NCBI GenBank assembly: GCA_905250115.1
Contig: CAJNOI010000017.1
Coordinates: 200,685 to 264,684 of the forward strand
Length of the DNA stretch: 64,000 nt
Source of the DNA: Adineta steineri
Taxonomy: Eukaryota > Rotifera > Eurotatoria > Adinetida > Adinetidae
Direction of reading: 5' to 3'
Positions 39,561 to 55,986 of the stretch are shown piece after piece (the first letter of the stretch is position 1; the number at the start of each line of letters is the position of its first letter). The notes below the pieces were generated by a model, which did no database searches, was not told the origin of the DNA, and saw nothing but the letters and a program-made list of their open reading frames with translations. A program made the translations under genes and the position numbers.

Positions 39561-40919
39561 TTAAATATAAAGCATAAAAAACATCAAGCATTGAATTAAA
39601 TATCCAGCCAAAGCCTTTGTTGAATGTGATACCACGGGTGTATTTGTTGTACGTGTTATTGTTGTCCTTGGTTCTTAACGAAATTAATTAAAAGAAAAGA
39701 TTAAACTTTGTTGTTGCATTAACACAAAATATCTAATACTCCTCGAGAAACTCTCATTTTGAAGATTTAGATGTAAACTCTTTCTTCGTAATTAGCGAGC
39801 CAAACATGTTTCCAAACAATATGTGGCTTCTTTTACGACTGAATTCTTCCTATTTTTATAGTCTAACATACATTCCGTTGCTCATTCATGCTCTCAAAGG
39901 ATTATGTACGAACTGCATGCAATTCGTGATGATTTCATCAAAGTCCTAATGAAGTATGCAGATAGAAACTAGATCGGCAAACGCACAGTCGCAGCTAGAG
40001 AAGAATAAAAATATGATTTGATACTTACTACAAGAAAGTTTTGGATAAGAAAATTTTTGAATTCGTTGATTACCCCAATCAGCAACATAAATATTTCCAT
40101 AACTGTCAAAAGCCATGCCACGTGGTCTCTTCAATTTATAGGATTCCGAACCAGAAGTAATACATCCAAGTATACATCGAAAGCCAGTTGATCCTCCTCG
40201 AACAATGCGATGATTACCTTGGTCAACAATATATAAATAACCATCACCATCCATTGTCACACCAGTTGGGTTTTTAAGAGTAATGGTAGTATTTATTGAT
40301 TGTTCACCTGCAACTGTAATTCCCTGTGATTCTCCTGGTGGAAACATTTGAATGCGGTGATTTCCATAATCAGCCACATACAAATTAAGACTAGCATCAA
40401 CAAAAACTCCGTATGGCGAATTCAAAGTATTGGAAGTCGAACCGGATAATCCAGTTCCAGCAACAATCATCGGTGTTGTATCGTCGTCATCCAACCAATT
40501 TTTCATAATTATATGGTATTGATTGAGTGAACAGTATAAGTAGTTAAGGATGTCAATGAAAATACTATAGCATGGTGCAGCGATATCCATGACAGGAGTA
40601 CTACTATTTGTATTTAGTATCCATTTTTCGATGGTACGTTTGTTCGAAGTCCCTCGTTCAATATAAAGTTCATTATCATTTTGAACAAATATTGATTGCA
40701 GAGGTAGGCCGGGTACTGTTATTGCCATGGTTAGATTAACAGAATTATTCAACCAAATATAAATGTTAGGTGTTCCTTGAGCAACAACATAAATGGAATT
40801 ATTGGTTGTAATAAATATAGAATCTGGCGTCCCACTAATTATATTCTTTGCTGAAAAAATAGCCCCGAATGAATTCCAAGTTGCTGCTGGACAAAACTTT
40901 GGTTGATTAAACCAAGGAC
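39561..40919 (-). CDS. NHL-repeat protein, tandem copy A, with Thr-rich tail
   Basis: The main exon 40919-40029 (891 nt) and terminal exon 39673-39561 join in phase 1. The main exon opens after an acceptor (TCTCTTAG) with PWFNQPKFCPAATWNS and carries NHL blades (DASLNLYVADYGNHRIQMF, DGDGYLYIVDQGNHRIV, SYGNIYVADWGNQRIQKF). The terminal exon encodes a Thr-rich linker (TTITRTTNTPVVS) and a hydrophobic end (GYLIQCLMFFMLYI), typical of a membrane or GPI anchor signal. So this copy is probably cell-surface attached. No first exon with a signal peptide was found upstream; the 5' end is unresolved. The propeller is nearly the same length as in copies B and C. Confidence 0.82.
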
Positions 40920-41346
40920 CTAAGAGAAATTTTCAAATGATTCTTAACACAGACAATCCAAGTTCATCGAAAATTTGATTTTATAGCAAATTCAAGTTTA
41001 TTCACATATTCCGAAAACAATCGTCTGCAATTCACGTAAGTGACGAATCAAATAGACAACTCGACAATCTACTTATACAATAATTTATATCAATACGATA
41101 TTACCATATATTATAGAGGATTAAATGGTATCGTGGTGTACTGATCTTCGTGATAGAGATGGATAAGTCGAGATCAGTTAGACTTGACCTGTATTGAATT
41201 AGATTATAAACTCAAGTCGATCAAAGACACATGAAGAGATTTTTATTGTACATCTGTATTTCTCTCGTTACACACAATGGCCTATTTAACTTCAAATTGA
41301 ATATAGTAAAATAAATAGAATCGATTTCACACTAAGGTGGGTAGGA

Positions 41347-41523
41347 CTAGGGAACTAATGGATTAAGAGGACTAACGGGATTCAGAGGGCTAAGGGGACT
41401 CAGAGGACTAAGGAGACTTGAAGAAAATGTCAAATTATGTACTGGTAGAATTGGATTTATGTTTATTGTATAGTTGAGCGGCGGTAGATAAATACGTCTT
41501 AGGTATGCATGTTCTGTAGCCAT
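41347..41523 (-). repeat. 18-bp minisatellite within a 58-codon open frame
   Basis: About 3-4 copies of an 18-bp unit (AGAGGACTAACGGGATTC and variants) lie at 41347-41415. On the minus strand they are read in an ATG-initiated frame as SPLSPLNPVSPL-type hexapeptides. It lies between NHL copies A and B; no splice link to either could be shown. Confidence 0.4.
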
Positions 41524-41608
41524 TTATATTATAGTTTCAGTGTAAAAACAAAGAATTTAAAAAAAAATGTGTGTGGTTGTGGATGTGCGTACTGTGTCTT
41601 GCTGTTAT

Positions 41609-41634
41609 TCACACCCACACCCACACCCTCAAGT
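41609..41634. repeat. Telomere-like CCCACA repeats
   Basis: The run ACACCCACACCCACACCC contains three CCCACA units, the complement of TGTGGG, the telomeric repeat reported for bdelloid rotifers. Similar G-rich motifs occur near 34137, 35505 and 37036. Confidence 0.5.
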
Positions 41635-41743
41635 ACAAGCCGCATGAATTTCATTCTATCCCTCTTGCGATGTCTCGTATATCTACAGTCTCCCCTCTGT
41701 TCCACTTTTCGTCAATAATATGAAAGATAGTTATTTAAAAACT

Positions 41744-42763
41744 TTACATACTTCGTGATGATGTTAGTAAAGAAACATTTGTAATTGGATCTAAAATACA
41801 AAATATTATTAAAAACTGATTTCTCATCGCATAAATGAAGTTATCTTGATCTAAAAATATTCCAATACTCACTACATGAAACTTTTGCATAAGAAAATTT
41901 TTGAATTTGTAGATTATTCGCATCAGCAACATAAATATTTCCATAACTATCAAAAGCCATATCACGTGGTAACGATAATTCATTCGCTGCTGAACCAAAA
42001 GTAGTACATCCAAGTATACATCGAAAACCATTTAATTCTTTTCGAACAATGCGATGATTACCTTGGTCAACAATATATAAATAACCATCACCATCCATTG
42101 TAATACCAGTTGGATAGTTAAGACTAGTTGTAATATTTAATGATGTTGCACCTGCAACAGTAATTCCATGTGATTCTCCTGATCGAAATTTTTGAATCCG
42201 GTGATTTCCAAAATCTGCCACGTACAAATTAAGACTAGCATCAACAAAAAGTCCACTTGGCTGAATCAAGGTATTCGGAGTCGGACCAGGAATTCCAGTT
42301 CCAGCTACAATCATCGGTGTTGTATCGTCGTCATCCAACCAATTTTTCACAACTGTATGGCGTTGATCGAGTGAACAGTATAAGTAGTTAAGGATGTCAA
42401 TGAAAATACTATAGCATGGTGCAGCGATATCCATGACAGGAGTACTACTATTTGTATTTAGTATCCGTTTTTCGATGGTACGTTTGAGCGAAGTTCCCCG
42501 TTCAATATAAAGTTCATTATCATTTTGAACAAATATTGATTTCGGAGATGAGGAGAACTCTGTTATTGTTATGGTCGGATTAACAGAATTATTCAACCAA
42601 ATATAAATGTGAGATATTGCTTGAACAACAACATAAATTGAATTATTGGTTGTAATAAATATAGAATGTGGCGGCCCACGAATTATATTAAGTGCTGAAA
42701 AAGTACTTCCGAACGGATTCCAAGCTGCTACTGGACAAAACTTTGGTTGATTAAACGAAGGAC
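41744..42763 (-). CDS. NHL-repeat protein, tandem copy B
   Basis: The main exon 42763-41873 (891 nt, same length as copy A) splices by a GTGAGT donor to a 47-nt exon 41790-41744 encoding NPITNVSLLTSSRSM before TAA. NHL blades are clear (DASLNLYVADFGNHRIQKF, DGDGYLYIVDQGNHRIV, SYGNIYVADANNLQIQKF). Acidic turn LDDDDTTPMIVAGTG is shared with A and C. The short last exon also contains a GTATGT donor (CGAA/GTATGT), so an anchored isoform like that of copy A could exist. No signal-peptide exon was found directly upstream, unlike copy C. The 5' end is therefore unresolved; the copy may be incomplete. Confidence 0.78.
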
Positions 42764-44046
42764 CTAAGAGAAATTTTCAAAATGATTCTTAACACAAACA
42801 ATCGACGCACTCTTTGATTAAAAAAGAAATAAAATTGATTAAAAGCTGTTGCCATTCGAAATAGAAAAGATTTTAAGAAGACGATAATAATTAGTCACTT
42901 TCACTAGAGATGCGTACTCATACTCATACTCATGAGTATGGATCACACTCAGAGATAACTAGATTTAATTTTGTCAACGATTGGTTTTCTTTTGTTCTGA
43001 CGGCTGAACTGTACAAATTAAAGGATCAAAAAGAAGTTGAAGTTTAGGCCTGTCTTTCAAAAGACTAGCTACAAGCATTTGCAACGTGCATGTATATTGT
43101 TTTATATGTAAATATTATGATGATTTTGGATGAAAATCGAAAACTGTTTAGAGAGATTTTTTCAAAGTGCTAGTTAGTAAGAGAAAAGGGAACACATTTT
43201 ATAGCAGAAAGCGTAGTTTTTTAGGATTCTATGTGCGAAAAAATGGTACGGAAAACTTCGTTTTTATAATTTTAAGTCTTCTATATCATCTTTGGAATGA
43301 AAAAAATAGCAGATATCTATTTATCGTCATTGAAATGTTATCAGGATTTCTATTAATAGACAGCACATATTGGAATTTCATGGACATGAGGAATTAATAT
43401 AAAATATATGAATAATCGATCAAAAACAGTAGATGGTAATTCAGTTCAGCGTATTCAGAAATTGTATCAATTAGTAAGCAATAAATAATGCGATCTGTCT
43501 GTTAGTAGTTTGAATTTTATCAAGTGACAATGATGAATAATTATTTCTAATAGTTGGTCATAAAAAGTATTTTAATATAATTATTTCTATAAAAATATTT
43601 CCTTTTGAAAATATCAATTTTCTACTAAGCATCATAAGATAATGAAATATCTGAGGCTGTCCGTTTCAATTCAGTCGTTCTTCATTGGTTTTTAAAGAAA
43701 AACAAAGTCGACAATAATCTTTTCAAACGAAATAAAACTGCTTGTCTATCCATCCAACGATTTCAAATTACACCATTATTGATGAGACTAATCCGTAAGA
43801 GCATTAACGATAGAAAATAAACTCAATTTCATTCTCAAACTAGAAGAAGAAGAAATTCTTATTTTGAAGATTTACATGTGAATTCTTTCTAAATCTACAG
43901 TCTAGCTTCCATTGTCCTTCTCCTTAACCTTCTGTATACTGACGGTTTTTGCGTACGGTAATTCAAAATCAACTGTATACATGTGGCACATTTTACAACA
44001 CATGAAGTAAGTGATCAATACTCTAGAAGATAGTTATATAGAAACT
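42764..44046. other. Spacer between NHL copies B and C
   Basis: No gene recognised. The part near 43860-43900 (TTTTGAAGATTTACATGTG) resembles sequence near 39760 beside copy A, a trace of the duplicated unit. A short CATACT/CATGAGTATG repeat lies near 42918. Confidence 0.45.
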
Positions 44047-45199
44047 TTACATACTTCGTGACGATGTTATTAAAGAAACATTCGTAATTGGATCTAAAAT
44101 ACAAAATATTATTAAAAATAGATTTCTCATCGCATAAACAAATCTATCTAGATTTATATTCATTTCAATATGATTTGATACTTACCACATGAAGTTTTCG
44201 AATAGGAAAATTTTTGAATCCGTCTATTACGCGAATCAGCAACATAGATATTACCATTACTATCAAAAGCCATATCACGTGGCCCCGATAATTGATTCGC
44301 TGCTAAACCAGAAGCAACACATCCAATTATACATTGAAAACCATTTAATCCTTCTCGAACAATGCGATTCTTATTAGAATCAACAATATACAAATAACCA
44401 TCACCATCCATTGTCACACCAGTTGGATAGTTAAGACTAGTTGTAATATTTAATGATGTTGCACCTGCAACAGTAATAGCATGTGATTCTCCTGGTGGAA
44501 ACATTTGAATCCGGTGATTTCCAAAATCAGCCACGTACAAATTAAGACTAGCATCAACAAAAAGTCCACTTGGCTGAATCAAGGTATTCGAAGTCGAACC
44601 AGGAAACCCATTTCCAACTACAATCATTGGTGTTGTATCGTCATCATCCAACCAATTTTTCACAACTGTATGGCGTTGATCGAGTGAACAGTATAAGTTG
44701 TTAATGATATCAATGAAAATACTATAGCATGGATATGGTGTAATGTTATTCATGACAACAGTACTACGATTTGTATTTAATATCCATTTCTCGATATTAC
44801 GTGTAGGCAAAAATCCTCGTTCAACATAAAGTTCATTATCATTTTTAACAAATATTGATTGCAGAGGTAGGCCGGGTACTGTTATTGTCATGGTTAGATT
44901 AACAGAACTATTCAACCAAATATAAATGTTGGGTATTGCATGAGCAACAACATAAATTGAATTATTAGTTGTAATAAATATAGAATATGGTGACCCATGA
45001 ATTATATCGTATGCAGCAAAAATAGTTCCTAATGAATTCCAAGTTGCTGCTGGACAAAACTTTGGTTGATTAAACGAAAGACCTGAAAGAAAATTTCAAA
45101 AATTATTCATTTTAGAAATAATAAAATCGATTATTTACCAGATAATTGTCCGATTATTGACAAAGTTAAACATAATTTGAAATTTTCAATTAAAATCAT
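44047..45199 (-). CDS. NHL-repeat protein, tandem copy C (complete)
   Basis: Exons 45199-45139, 45082-44186 and 44093-44047 join in phase to give 334 aa. Exon 1 encodes a short signal peptide (MILIENFKLCLTLSIIGQLSG). The propeller exon matches copies A and B apart from two extra codons (NNITPYPCYS). NHL blades include DASLNLYVADFGNHRIQMF and SNGNIYVADSRNRRIQKF. The last exon encodes DPITNVSLITSSRSM as in copy B. This is the only member of the array with a full set of exons, and it indicates a secreted beta-propeller. Function unknown; large NHL families occur in bdelloid rotifers. Confidence 0.85.
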
Positions 45200-47496
45200 T
45201 GTATTCTACGAATGATGAATGATCTGAAATTGATATTATGTTTGTAAACATAAAATTAATTTTATATATTGTCAATAATAAAAAGAAAGAACAGTTAGAT
45301 ATATCAAAGTAGAAGAAAGGAAGAGATATTGTTATTTGTTACTAAGATAAGTTTTAACGCAAAATAGTAATGTAATTATAGTTCAAATGAAGATTTATTT
45401 TATCAAGTTCTTCTCTTTGAAAAGGTAATTCCTATGTAATGAGAAAAAAATAATATTTTTCATATGCTGCTAAAGATGATTTCTAAGGAAAAAAAACACT
45501 AAGTTTTCTTGTTACAGCTGGAGCAAACAAAATGATTTTTTTATGATTAATAGAGACATGTTCACAATTTATATTCATAAATATAATCTCAGAGAGGCTC
45601 AATATTTTAATATCATTATTGACTGCAACAAAAAAAAGTTATTTTTTCAGAGATAAGAAAACAAAACTTCTCAACGCAGTCTGGTGGGCAGTATAATATC
45701 AAATGCGCACTTGCTATGGTATAAAGTGTATAACTCTAATTTTATCTGTAGTGGAAGACAATAGTCTCAACTTAAAACTTACACTCAATGCTTATTCTTC
45801 GAAAAAAATGAATATTTAATTATGAGAGATCAAGAAATGGCGGAGAAGATTTGGATAGTAATGGAAATAACGCGTACTAATAAATGTAACTTGTGTGTAT
45901 ACAATCAAGATTTAGATTCTATTTCATAAAGAATAAATTTTGACTTCTTGAATTATGTCTTACTCTAACTTAATAAAATTCAGTAGCGGAATCAGGATTT
46001 CGAGTTAGGAAGGCTCAGTTAATAGATCCATTTGGATTCGTCTAGGAAATAAAATGATTTTTACTTAACCAGTATAAATTAAGAATCTTCTAAAATTTGC
46101 TAGGAGAGACTGAGTCCTCATCTCTGGCTTCATCACTAATAATAGTATCAACTAAATATTCTGAGCACATATGAGAGAGAGAGAAAATGGGTGTTAGATG
46201 ATGACATGACGTCAAAATCATTTATATCTTCTTGTTTTTTTATATTTGCATGTATATTTCGATGTACATATGTTCAAATGTTGTTTCCATCTCTTTCTAC
46301 GTCATATATAAATGCACTATTTGTGAATAATAATAAATCACATTGTGTAAAAACACATATTTGAGATAAAGTCTGCCTCTGCTCCTATTAATCAAATGCT
46401 TAAACATGTTGAGGATGAAGGTGTGAGTAAAAACTCACTTTTTGCTTATCACAACTTCACTTCAGTATTTCTTATTGACTTCATGTTTCGACAGAAGAAA
46501 TCTTGTCTTATATTATATAAATTGAATACAACGTACAAATACCTTTTTACAGATATTCTTATGTTACTACTACACAACATTGCTATTTTCTAATCGTATA
46601 TATTTAGTTATGTTGATATGACATGTAGAGAATAATTGAAATTGATTAGAAAGCAGCAAAATCTGATCACAATTAAACGAGAAATATTATACTCTATTAA
46701 ACAGTAAAAAATTTATGATGTATTCTGTATATTTTCATGTTAAGAATATTCATATTGTATTACTTAAATCATAAAAAATAAATAAATCATTTAGTTGGAT
46801 CGATTTTTGATACAAAACATTTTTTTTCTGTTATTTAATCTCTTGAAATTTTCAGGTCATTGTCTGCATAAAAAAAAAGAACTTTTTATTTGATCGATTG
46901 TTTGCCTCCAGTTTATTCGTATTCTACTTTACTTATATATCGTCATCGACAAAAAAAACAACAGCAAGATTTAAAGAACACTCATTGTATATAGTTACTG
47001 CTTTCTGACGTTAATATTTGTTATGAGATTTTATTCCTAAGCTACAAAAGAATAAAAACATTCATTCAACATGATTTTTTTTTGTTATATCACATATTCA
47101 ATAGTGTTCGTGTGGCTTCATTTATTGAAGCCTTAAAAATAAATATATCTTCATTATTCGTACCTTTGTTTAATTAAATTTATTATTTTTCTATACTTTT
47201 GAAAACATATGAAATAAAAATGTAAATTATTCTCAACACAAGCGAAAAAAAAGGAGAAGAAAAAAGGAAAAATACAATGATTGTAGTTATTAAGGCTAAA
47301 ACAATTGAGATTTTTGAATCACGCATCGACAAACACATTCTTGTAATCATCTTATTTTACTATTTTTTTTTTCTTCATTTCTATTCAAACATAAAAATAA
47401 ATCAATTGAACAACAATAACAACAACAACATTTGTATTACATTGCAGTTGAAGAGAGGGATAAAAACGAAAAACAATAAAAAAAAAACAGAAGGAC
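45200..47496. other. Intergenic, 2.3 kb
   Basis: AT-rich. A possible degraded MITE starts CAGTAGCGGAATCAGG near 45981 and ends near 46134; its partner end (GGCTTCATCACTA) matches weakly and flanks do not match. No gene seen. Confidence 0.4.
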
Positions 47497-48102
47497 ATGA
47501 GTAAAACTATGTGAGATCTTTATGAAATATTTCTATATTACTTTAATAAACTAATCCTATTTAGTCTTACACAACATATTCATCCAGCTGTATTGAAACA
47601 CGAATATAATCCACATAATGTATGGGATTTTGATAAACAATGGCAAACAAAATTCTGTTCATGTCAACCAACGGGTCGATGTAAAGTTAATATTTTTCCC
47701 TATTAGTTATTATTCTACTTTTTTTTTCTTCTCTTAATAATACTCAGGCATTTTTGCATGTTTTTGTTCATGTTGTATGGGGAACAAATTAGCGAAATAT
47801 ATGGGTGAAAAAGGTATTATTGGTTGTTTTCCATGCTCATTACCTTATCTCCGAACAAAGCTACGAACAGCACGACGCATTGAGGTTCGACGATAACATT
47901 TACAAAAAAGAAAAAGTAGAATAGTATTTTTGCTTTTATTTAGGGTTCTTGTTGTGAAGATTATTGGGCATCAAATTGTTGTATGGCATGTACAGCAACG
48001 CAACTAGCAAATGAACTTGAAACACAAGGCTTATGGGATGTTTCCAAGACGAACAAGAGTAAACATGTTCGAATTGATCATTCAAATCAATATAACGATT
48101 AA
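47497..48102 (+). CDS. PLAC8-family Cys-rich protein, copy 1
   Basis: Exons 47497-47510 (14 nt), 47565-47680, 47748-47884 and 47944-48102 join in phase to give 141 aa. The PLAC8 domain shows WQTKFCSCQPTGRC, CFCSCCMGNKLAKYMG, CFPCSLPYLRTKLR and CCEDYWASNCCMACTATQLANEL. Members such as cornifelin, PLAC8 and plant cadmium-resistance proteins are small membrane-associated Cys-rich proteins with varied roles; none can be assigned here. The first exon holds only four codons plus two bases. A paralogue follows about 440 bp downstream. Confidence 0.87.
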
Positions 48103-48461
48103 ATGACATACATTTTTCCAATCAGATCACTAAGAATAATTTTTTCTACGTTTGGTTGTCAATGTAATTACTATGTTTCTATGTCTCATTCTATCCGTTC
48201 TGTGATTTTTTATTTTATTCAATCATTGTCATAGGAACGATATTTTTTTGTGAATATTGAATAAGAGAAGAAAACAGTATGACGTTGATGAAATAAAGCA
48301 ACTTTACCTTACGACAGTTTTTCTCCTTTTTCTCTTCTTCTTCTCTCTCTCTCCCCCTACTTACTTGTTTAACAGGAGAGTAACCAAACGATTTGTGTAT
48401 TTCTCTACCTTAACAACATTTGTTTGTAGACAAAAAGCGTGCAGTATATTTAACTTCAGTT

Positions 48462-48469
48462 TATAAAAG
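48462..48469 (+). promoter_or_regulatory. TATA box of PLAC8 copy 2
   Basis: TATAAAAG is 70-77 bp upstream of the ATG at 48539. Confidence 0.45.
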
Positions 48470-48538
48470 AGTAACGTATACACATCTTACAACACATTCG
48501 CAGCATTACTCTATTCGCCAACAGCAACTACTGTTACA

Positions 48539-49061
48539 ATGAGGTATGATAGATTTTTATCTTTAATTCATGCAATGAGAAAATATATCTATTAATATGA
48601 TAGCCATCCAGTTTCAAAACAACCAGGTAGCGGTGGTGATTTATACCCATATAATGGCGCTTGGAGTAACGAGCTTTTTGCTTCATTTAAACCATGTCCA
48701 CAATGTATGTAAAATTATAATCAGTATATATCAATTGGAATTATTTTATTTTTTAGCGGCTCTCTTTTGCTTTTGTCTTCCATGTTGTGTTGCTAAAATG
48801 AGTGATCGTCAAGGTGATCATATCTTAACATGCTGTGTTAATCCATGCACATTAATGGCAATTCGTACAAAAGTTCGAGCAGCCTACAAGATTAAAGTAT
48901 ATCTATATTTTACGATTTTGAATTTTATGATTTTTTTCTTTTTATAGGGAAGTTTGATAGAAGATTGTCTTGTATCAGCTTGTTGTGTAGGACCATGTGC
49001 TGCAATGCAACTTGATAAAGAACTAACTGCACGTGGTATTCCTGAAAAACGCGCCAAATAA
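48539..49061 (+). CDS. PLAC8-family Cys-rich protein, copy 2
   Basis: Exons 48539-48543 (only ATG AG), 48604-48704, 48757-48896 and 48948-49061 join in phase to give 119 aa. It has the PLAC8 pattern: FASFKPCPQC, LFCFCLPCCVAKMSDR, CCVNPCTLMAIRTKVR and CLVSACCVGPCAAMQLDKEL. Exon structure parallels copy 1, including the tiny first exon, so the pair arose by tandem duplication, but the proteins are well diverged. A TATA box lies upstream, so it probably has its own promoter. Confidence 0.87.
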
Positions 49062-49774
49062 ATAGATTAACTATTATATTTGACAAGTTTTATCCTCGAT
49101 TTTTTTAAATGGACTATAAAAAAAATTTGAGTGTGTTTGTAGGAGTGTGTGTTCTATCTTCAAGTTTCAAATCAAATAAAAATAAAAAAAGGCAAAGAAC
49201 AACTATTGCTGACAACATGAATAAAAGACTATATCATTTTTCAAAAAAAAAGTAAATGAAGTCATATTACATTAGAACAGATTTGATATTCACAAGAAGA
49301 AAAAAAATTTGCATCGAATGTTTATTTAAATCAAAACTCAATTTCTTTTTTTTTGCAATTAAATTCAAGCACTTCACTTTCAAAAATAGAAGGTCATACG
49401 TTTTAAATGTTTTTCTTTCGTTTTATAAGTATACATAAGAAGAAGAGAGATGACAATTGATACTAAATGTAAATAACCCTAAAAGCATTAAAAGTTAAAA
49501 AAAGGTTATACTTTGTAATCATAGATAAAGTAGAGCAAACTAAATGAATGTAACTATGGCAACCATCAAAATAAGATTTATTTATCTAATAAAAACCGTA
49601 AGATATAAATTCCATTAATCTGAGTACAATTCATATATTTAGAAAGTACTTATTTTTCTTAAACAAAGCTATCCACCGGCAAGCAAATTCATTTTATTTT
49701 CTTTAACAATATAAAGATGTATCAACATCAATAAAGATAATGAGATGTATGTAGGAGAAACAATAAATTTCAGA
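49062..49774. other. Spacer between convergent genes
   Basis: AT-rich 3' regions of PLAC8 copy 2 and CTP synthase; no further gene recognised. Confidence 0.5.
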
Positions 49775-53228
<3,454 letters not shown>

Positions 53229-54961
53229 ATTCTACAAAAGAAAAAATTGATTCTAATGATTTTTTTCTTTTATCACATATGTATTTAATATAGAAATAAA
53301 GAAAAACAAACAAATGTTTTATAAGAATCAATTTTGTTTGATAATATTAGTTGAGTTCGACGTAACTACAAAAGTAAAAACAAATAAGAAATATAACTAA
53401 AAGTTTCTTTTTTTGAATGATGTCATTTATTTCTAATGTAATAAGAAGATAGGAATGAAAAACAAAGCATGTCACTCATGCGTAACTAACGTATTTGTAT
53501 TAAATAAAGTTAATCCTCTTTCAATGCATTACTTAAGTATGGTACATTAAAGTATGTGTACATATATATTTGGGCGTTCGTTTTTATACGCATTAAGAGT
53601 AGAGAGAAGGGAAAAAATGCACGATCTTGCATCGTGACGCATATGAATGTTATCGATAAAGTACTAAGGCCTGGATAACAATGTATTATAATGAAAAGAA
53701 AACTGATACATGTACATATTTAGTCAAGAGACCGTCAGTTTTTTTTTGCAAAAAAATTTAAGTTAATACATAAGAATATTCCCAGACATGTCATAGATAT
53801 TTTCAATAATAACATACCTATAAATGCTCGTCTTTCGAATAGTATATAAATGATGTTTTTCTCTCAAATTTAATCAATAATTACATTCATTATTAATAAG
53901 AATAATTCTTCTAATAACAAAACATTTGTTGTTTATGTCGTATTACTTTTCTAATGAAGCATCAGTCGCAAGAAAACTGTCTTTAACAACGATAGATACA
54001 GTTTGTTATTGTAGATGTCTAATTTATTTGATATATTGAATCTTTTTCTATCAGTTTATATTTTGAATGTTTCCCCATGCATGTGCTATCGACTTTCTTA
54101 TAAAATGACATACGAGATTTTTATTTTTAAATTCATAATTCATTATATGACAAAATATAGTAATGATATAACAGTTTCATCGTTCATTGAATCGATTCTT
54201 CGTCAATAATTATAACCAAATCACCTGAGTAGAAACTTAATTGCAGATCCATGAAAACTATTTAAATCTTCCTGGACGAATAGTAATCTAGATTAAATAA
54301 AAGAAAAAGTAGAACGAGTTTTATATTTTTCATATAATTCTTGACGTTAAAATGTAGGAAATGATATTAATTAGATGTTATTTCAAAGTTGAATGAAAGA
54401 AATAAACATCTGAACGATAAAAAAGTGTCTTCTGCGTAGAGTTAGTAACTATTACTCCTATAAAGTTACAATTGCGTTCTATGCTATTCAATTCCAGACA
54501 AGATTTAATGTCTTTTCTAAGAATATTTTTTTCTATTAAATTTTCCATTGTTGCAAGATCAAGAAAGTTCATTTTTACAATCTAGAATATTATTTTTGTA
54601 TAATTTATGTTTGACAACAAAACATTCTCGATTATCTTGATTGATTTATGATATAATTGAATTGTATCGTGATGATCTCTTATGAGGGTCAATTCTTATT
54701 GGTTTTATTCTTGACCAATCCGATTTATTTTTAATAGAATGGATATCAAGGTAAACTATGGAATTTTTTTTTATAGAGGATCCATTTCTATACATATAAT
54801 GATCTTCTGTAGTAGTAAGTAGTTTCAATTGAAACCTATTTTCAGTGATACTACACTAAAGGTGGCGCTAAAAATAAACTATACATAGTACTCTATTTCA
54901 TCATCTTTTATATATTTTAGAAATCAATTTTTTCGCATTTATAAGGAATTAAAATCAGAGA
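53229..54961. other. Intergenic, 1.7 kb
   Basis: It lies between the divergent CTPS and TMEM205 genes. Two minus-strand ORFs (54828-54646 and 54572-54378) of 60-64 codons lie close together and could be exons of an unrecognised gene, but no in-phase junction was found. Confidence 0.35.
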
Positions 54962-55850
54962 ATGGGCGCACAAGTAAGCAAAATCGAAGATTCTATTCAT
55001 GATATCTATAAGAAAACCTGGCCACAAGCTTGGTAATTATTAAATTAATTCTTGTTCGTTTTTTTAATAAGATTTTATTTTATTTAGGTATTTAGCTCCA
55101 TCATTTCTTGCATCACTTGGTGCATTAGGTTATGTTGGATATGCTTTTGCTCAAAATAAACCAGTACCATCATCACCAAATGTTTCATTTTTACATTTAC
55201 TTGGTGTTGCTGGTGGATTTGGTATTAGTTTCTGGATAACAGCTGTTCATGGTAAATTAACTTTTTTCTCTCTCGTCAAAATAAATATATTTGAACTAGG
55301 TCGAGCTGTTCAACGCATGTTAACACGCCATGAATTTGCAACAGTTCAATCGCATTTATCAACTGTCTACTTTTCTTCATCAGCTGTCTTAGCTAGTTTA
55401 AGTTTAGGGACATTTTTACTTCGTCATCCATTTAAAACATGGTCAAAAGAAGCAATGTATTTGGTTTGTTAAATTTTCAAAAACACGAACCAAAAAATTA
55501 TAATTATTTTCATAGGGTACAGCATTAATTGCTGCATTAGCTGCAGCTGAAGTTAATAGTATTGTTCTTAATCCATTGGTTACAAATTTAATGTTAGATC
55601 GAAATAATATTGAATTTTTACAAGCAGCTAAAGTAAATTATTATTTCATTCATAATCTTCTCATTGGTATTTTTTGTTATTCTAGACAAGTGAAGATATT
55701 GAAAGATTAGTTCAAGATGATCATAAATATCGTAACATAAACAATAAATTTAATTTATTTCATTCCGTATCAATGATCTCCGGTCTTGTTTATCATGGTA
55801 TTCAATGGTATCATCTCTATTTTCTTGCTGATCGATGTCTTGTACTTTGA
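54962..55850 (+). CDS. TMEM205: TMEM205-like membrane protein
   Basis: Exons 54962-55032, 55088-55251, 55300-55463, 55516-55632 and 55686-55850 join in phase to give 226 aa. Four hydrophobic segments fit the DUF4149/TMEM205 layout: HLLGVAGGFGISFWITAVHG, STVYFSSSAVLASLSLGTFL, TALIAALAAAEVNSIVLNPL and a C-terminal one (FHSVSMISGLVYHGI). Family hallmarks FGISFWITA, E-V-N-S-I-V and a late FHSVSM block are present. The start MGAQVSK could be N-myristoylated, which is unusual to see here and is only a prediction. Human TMEM205 has been linked to drug resistance; its native role is not settled. TAF10 begins 137 bp downstream. Confidence 0.88.
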
Positions 55851-55986
55851 TGAAAACAAATTATAGAAACTGATCTCTACACATAGTGTTAGAAAAAAAA
55901 GAAAATGAAAACTTTAGTTCTTTTTTCTTTTTTTGTAGTTTATATAAAACACATTTCTTTAAGAAATAAATTCTATTTTCAGATAA

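Noticed and set aside
45981-46134. Possible hAT MITE starting CAGTAGCGGAATCAGG
   Set aside because: The right end matches only weakly and flanks share just four bases.
47277-47504. 75-codon ORF upstream of PLAC8 copy 1
   Set aside because: Low-complexity Lys/Asn/Phe sequence overlapping the first PLAC8 exon in another frame.
54378-54828. Two adjacent minus-strand ORFs as a two-exon gene
   Set aside because: No in-phase GT-AG junction connects them and neither resembles a known family.
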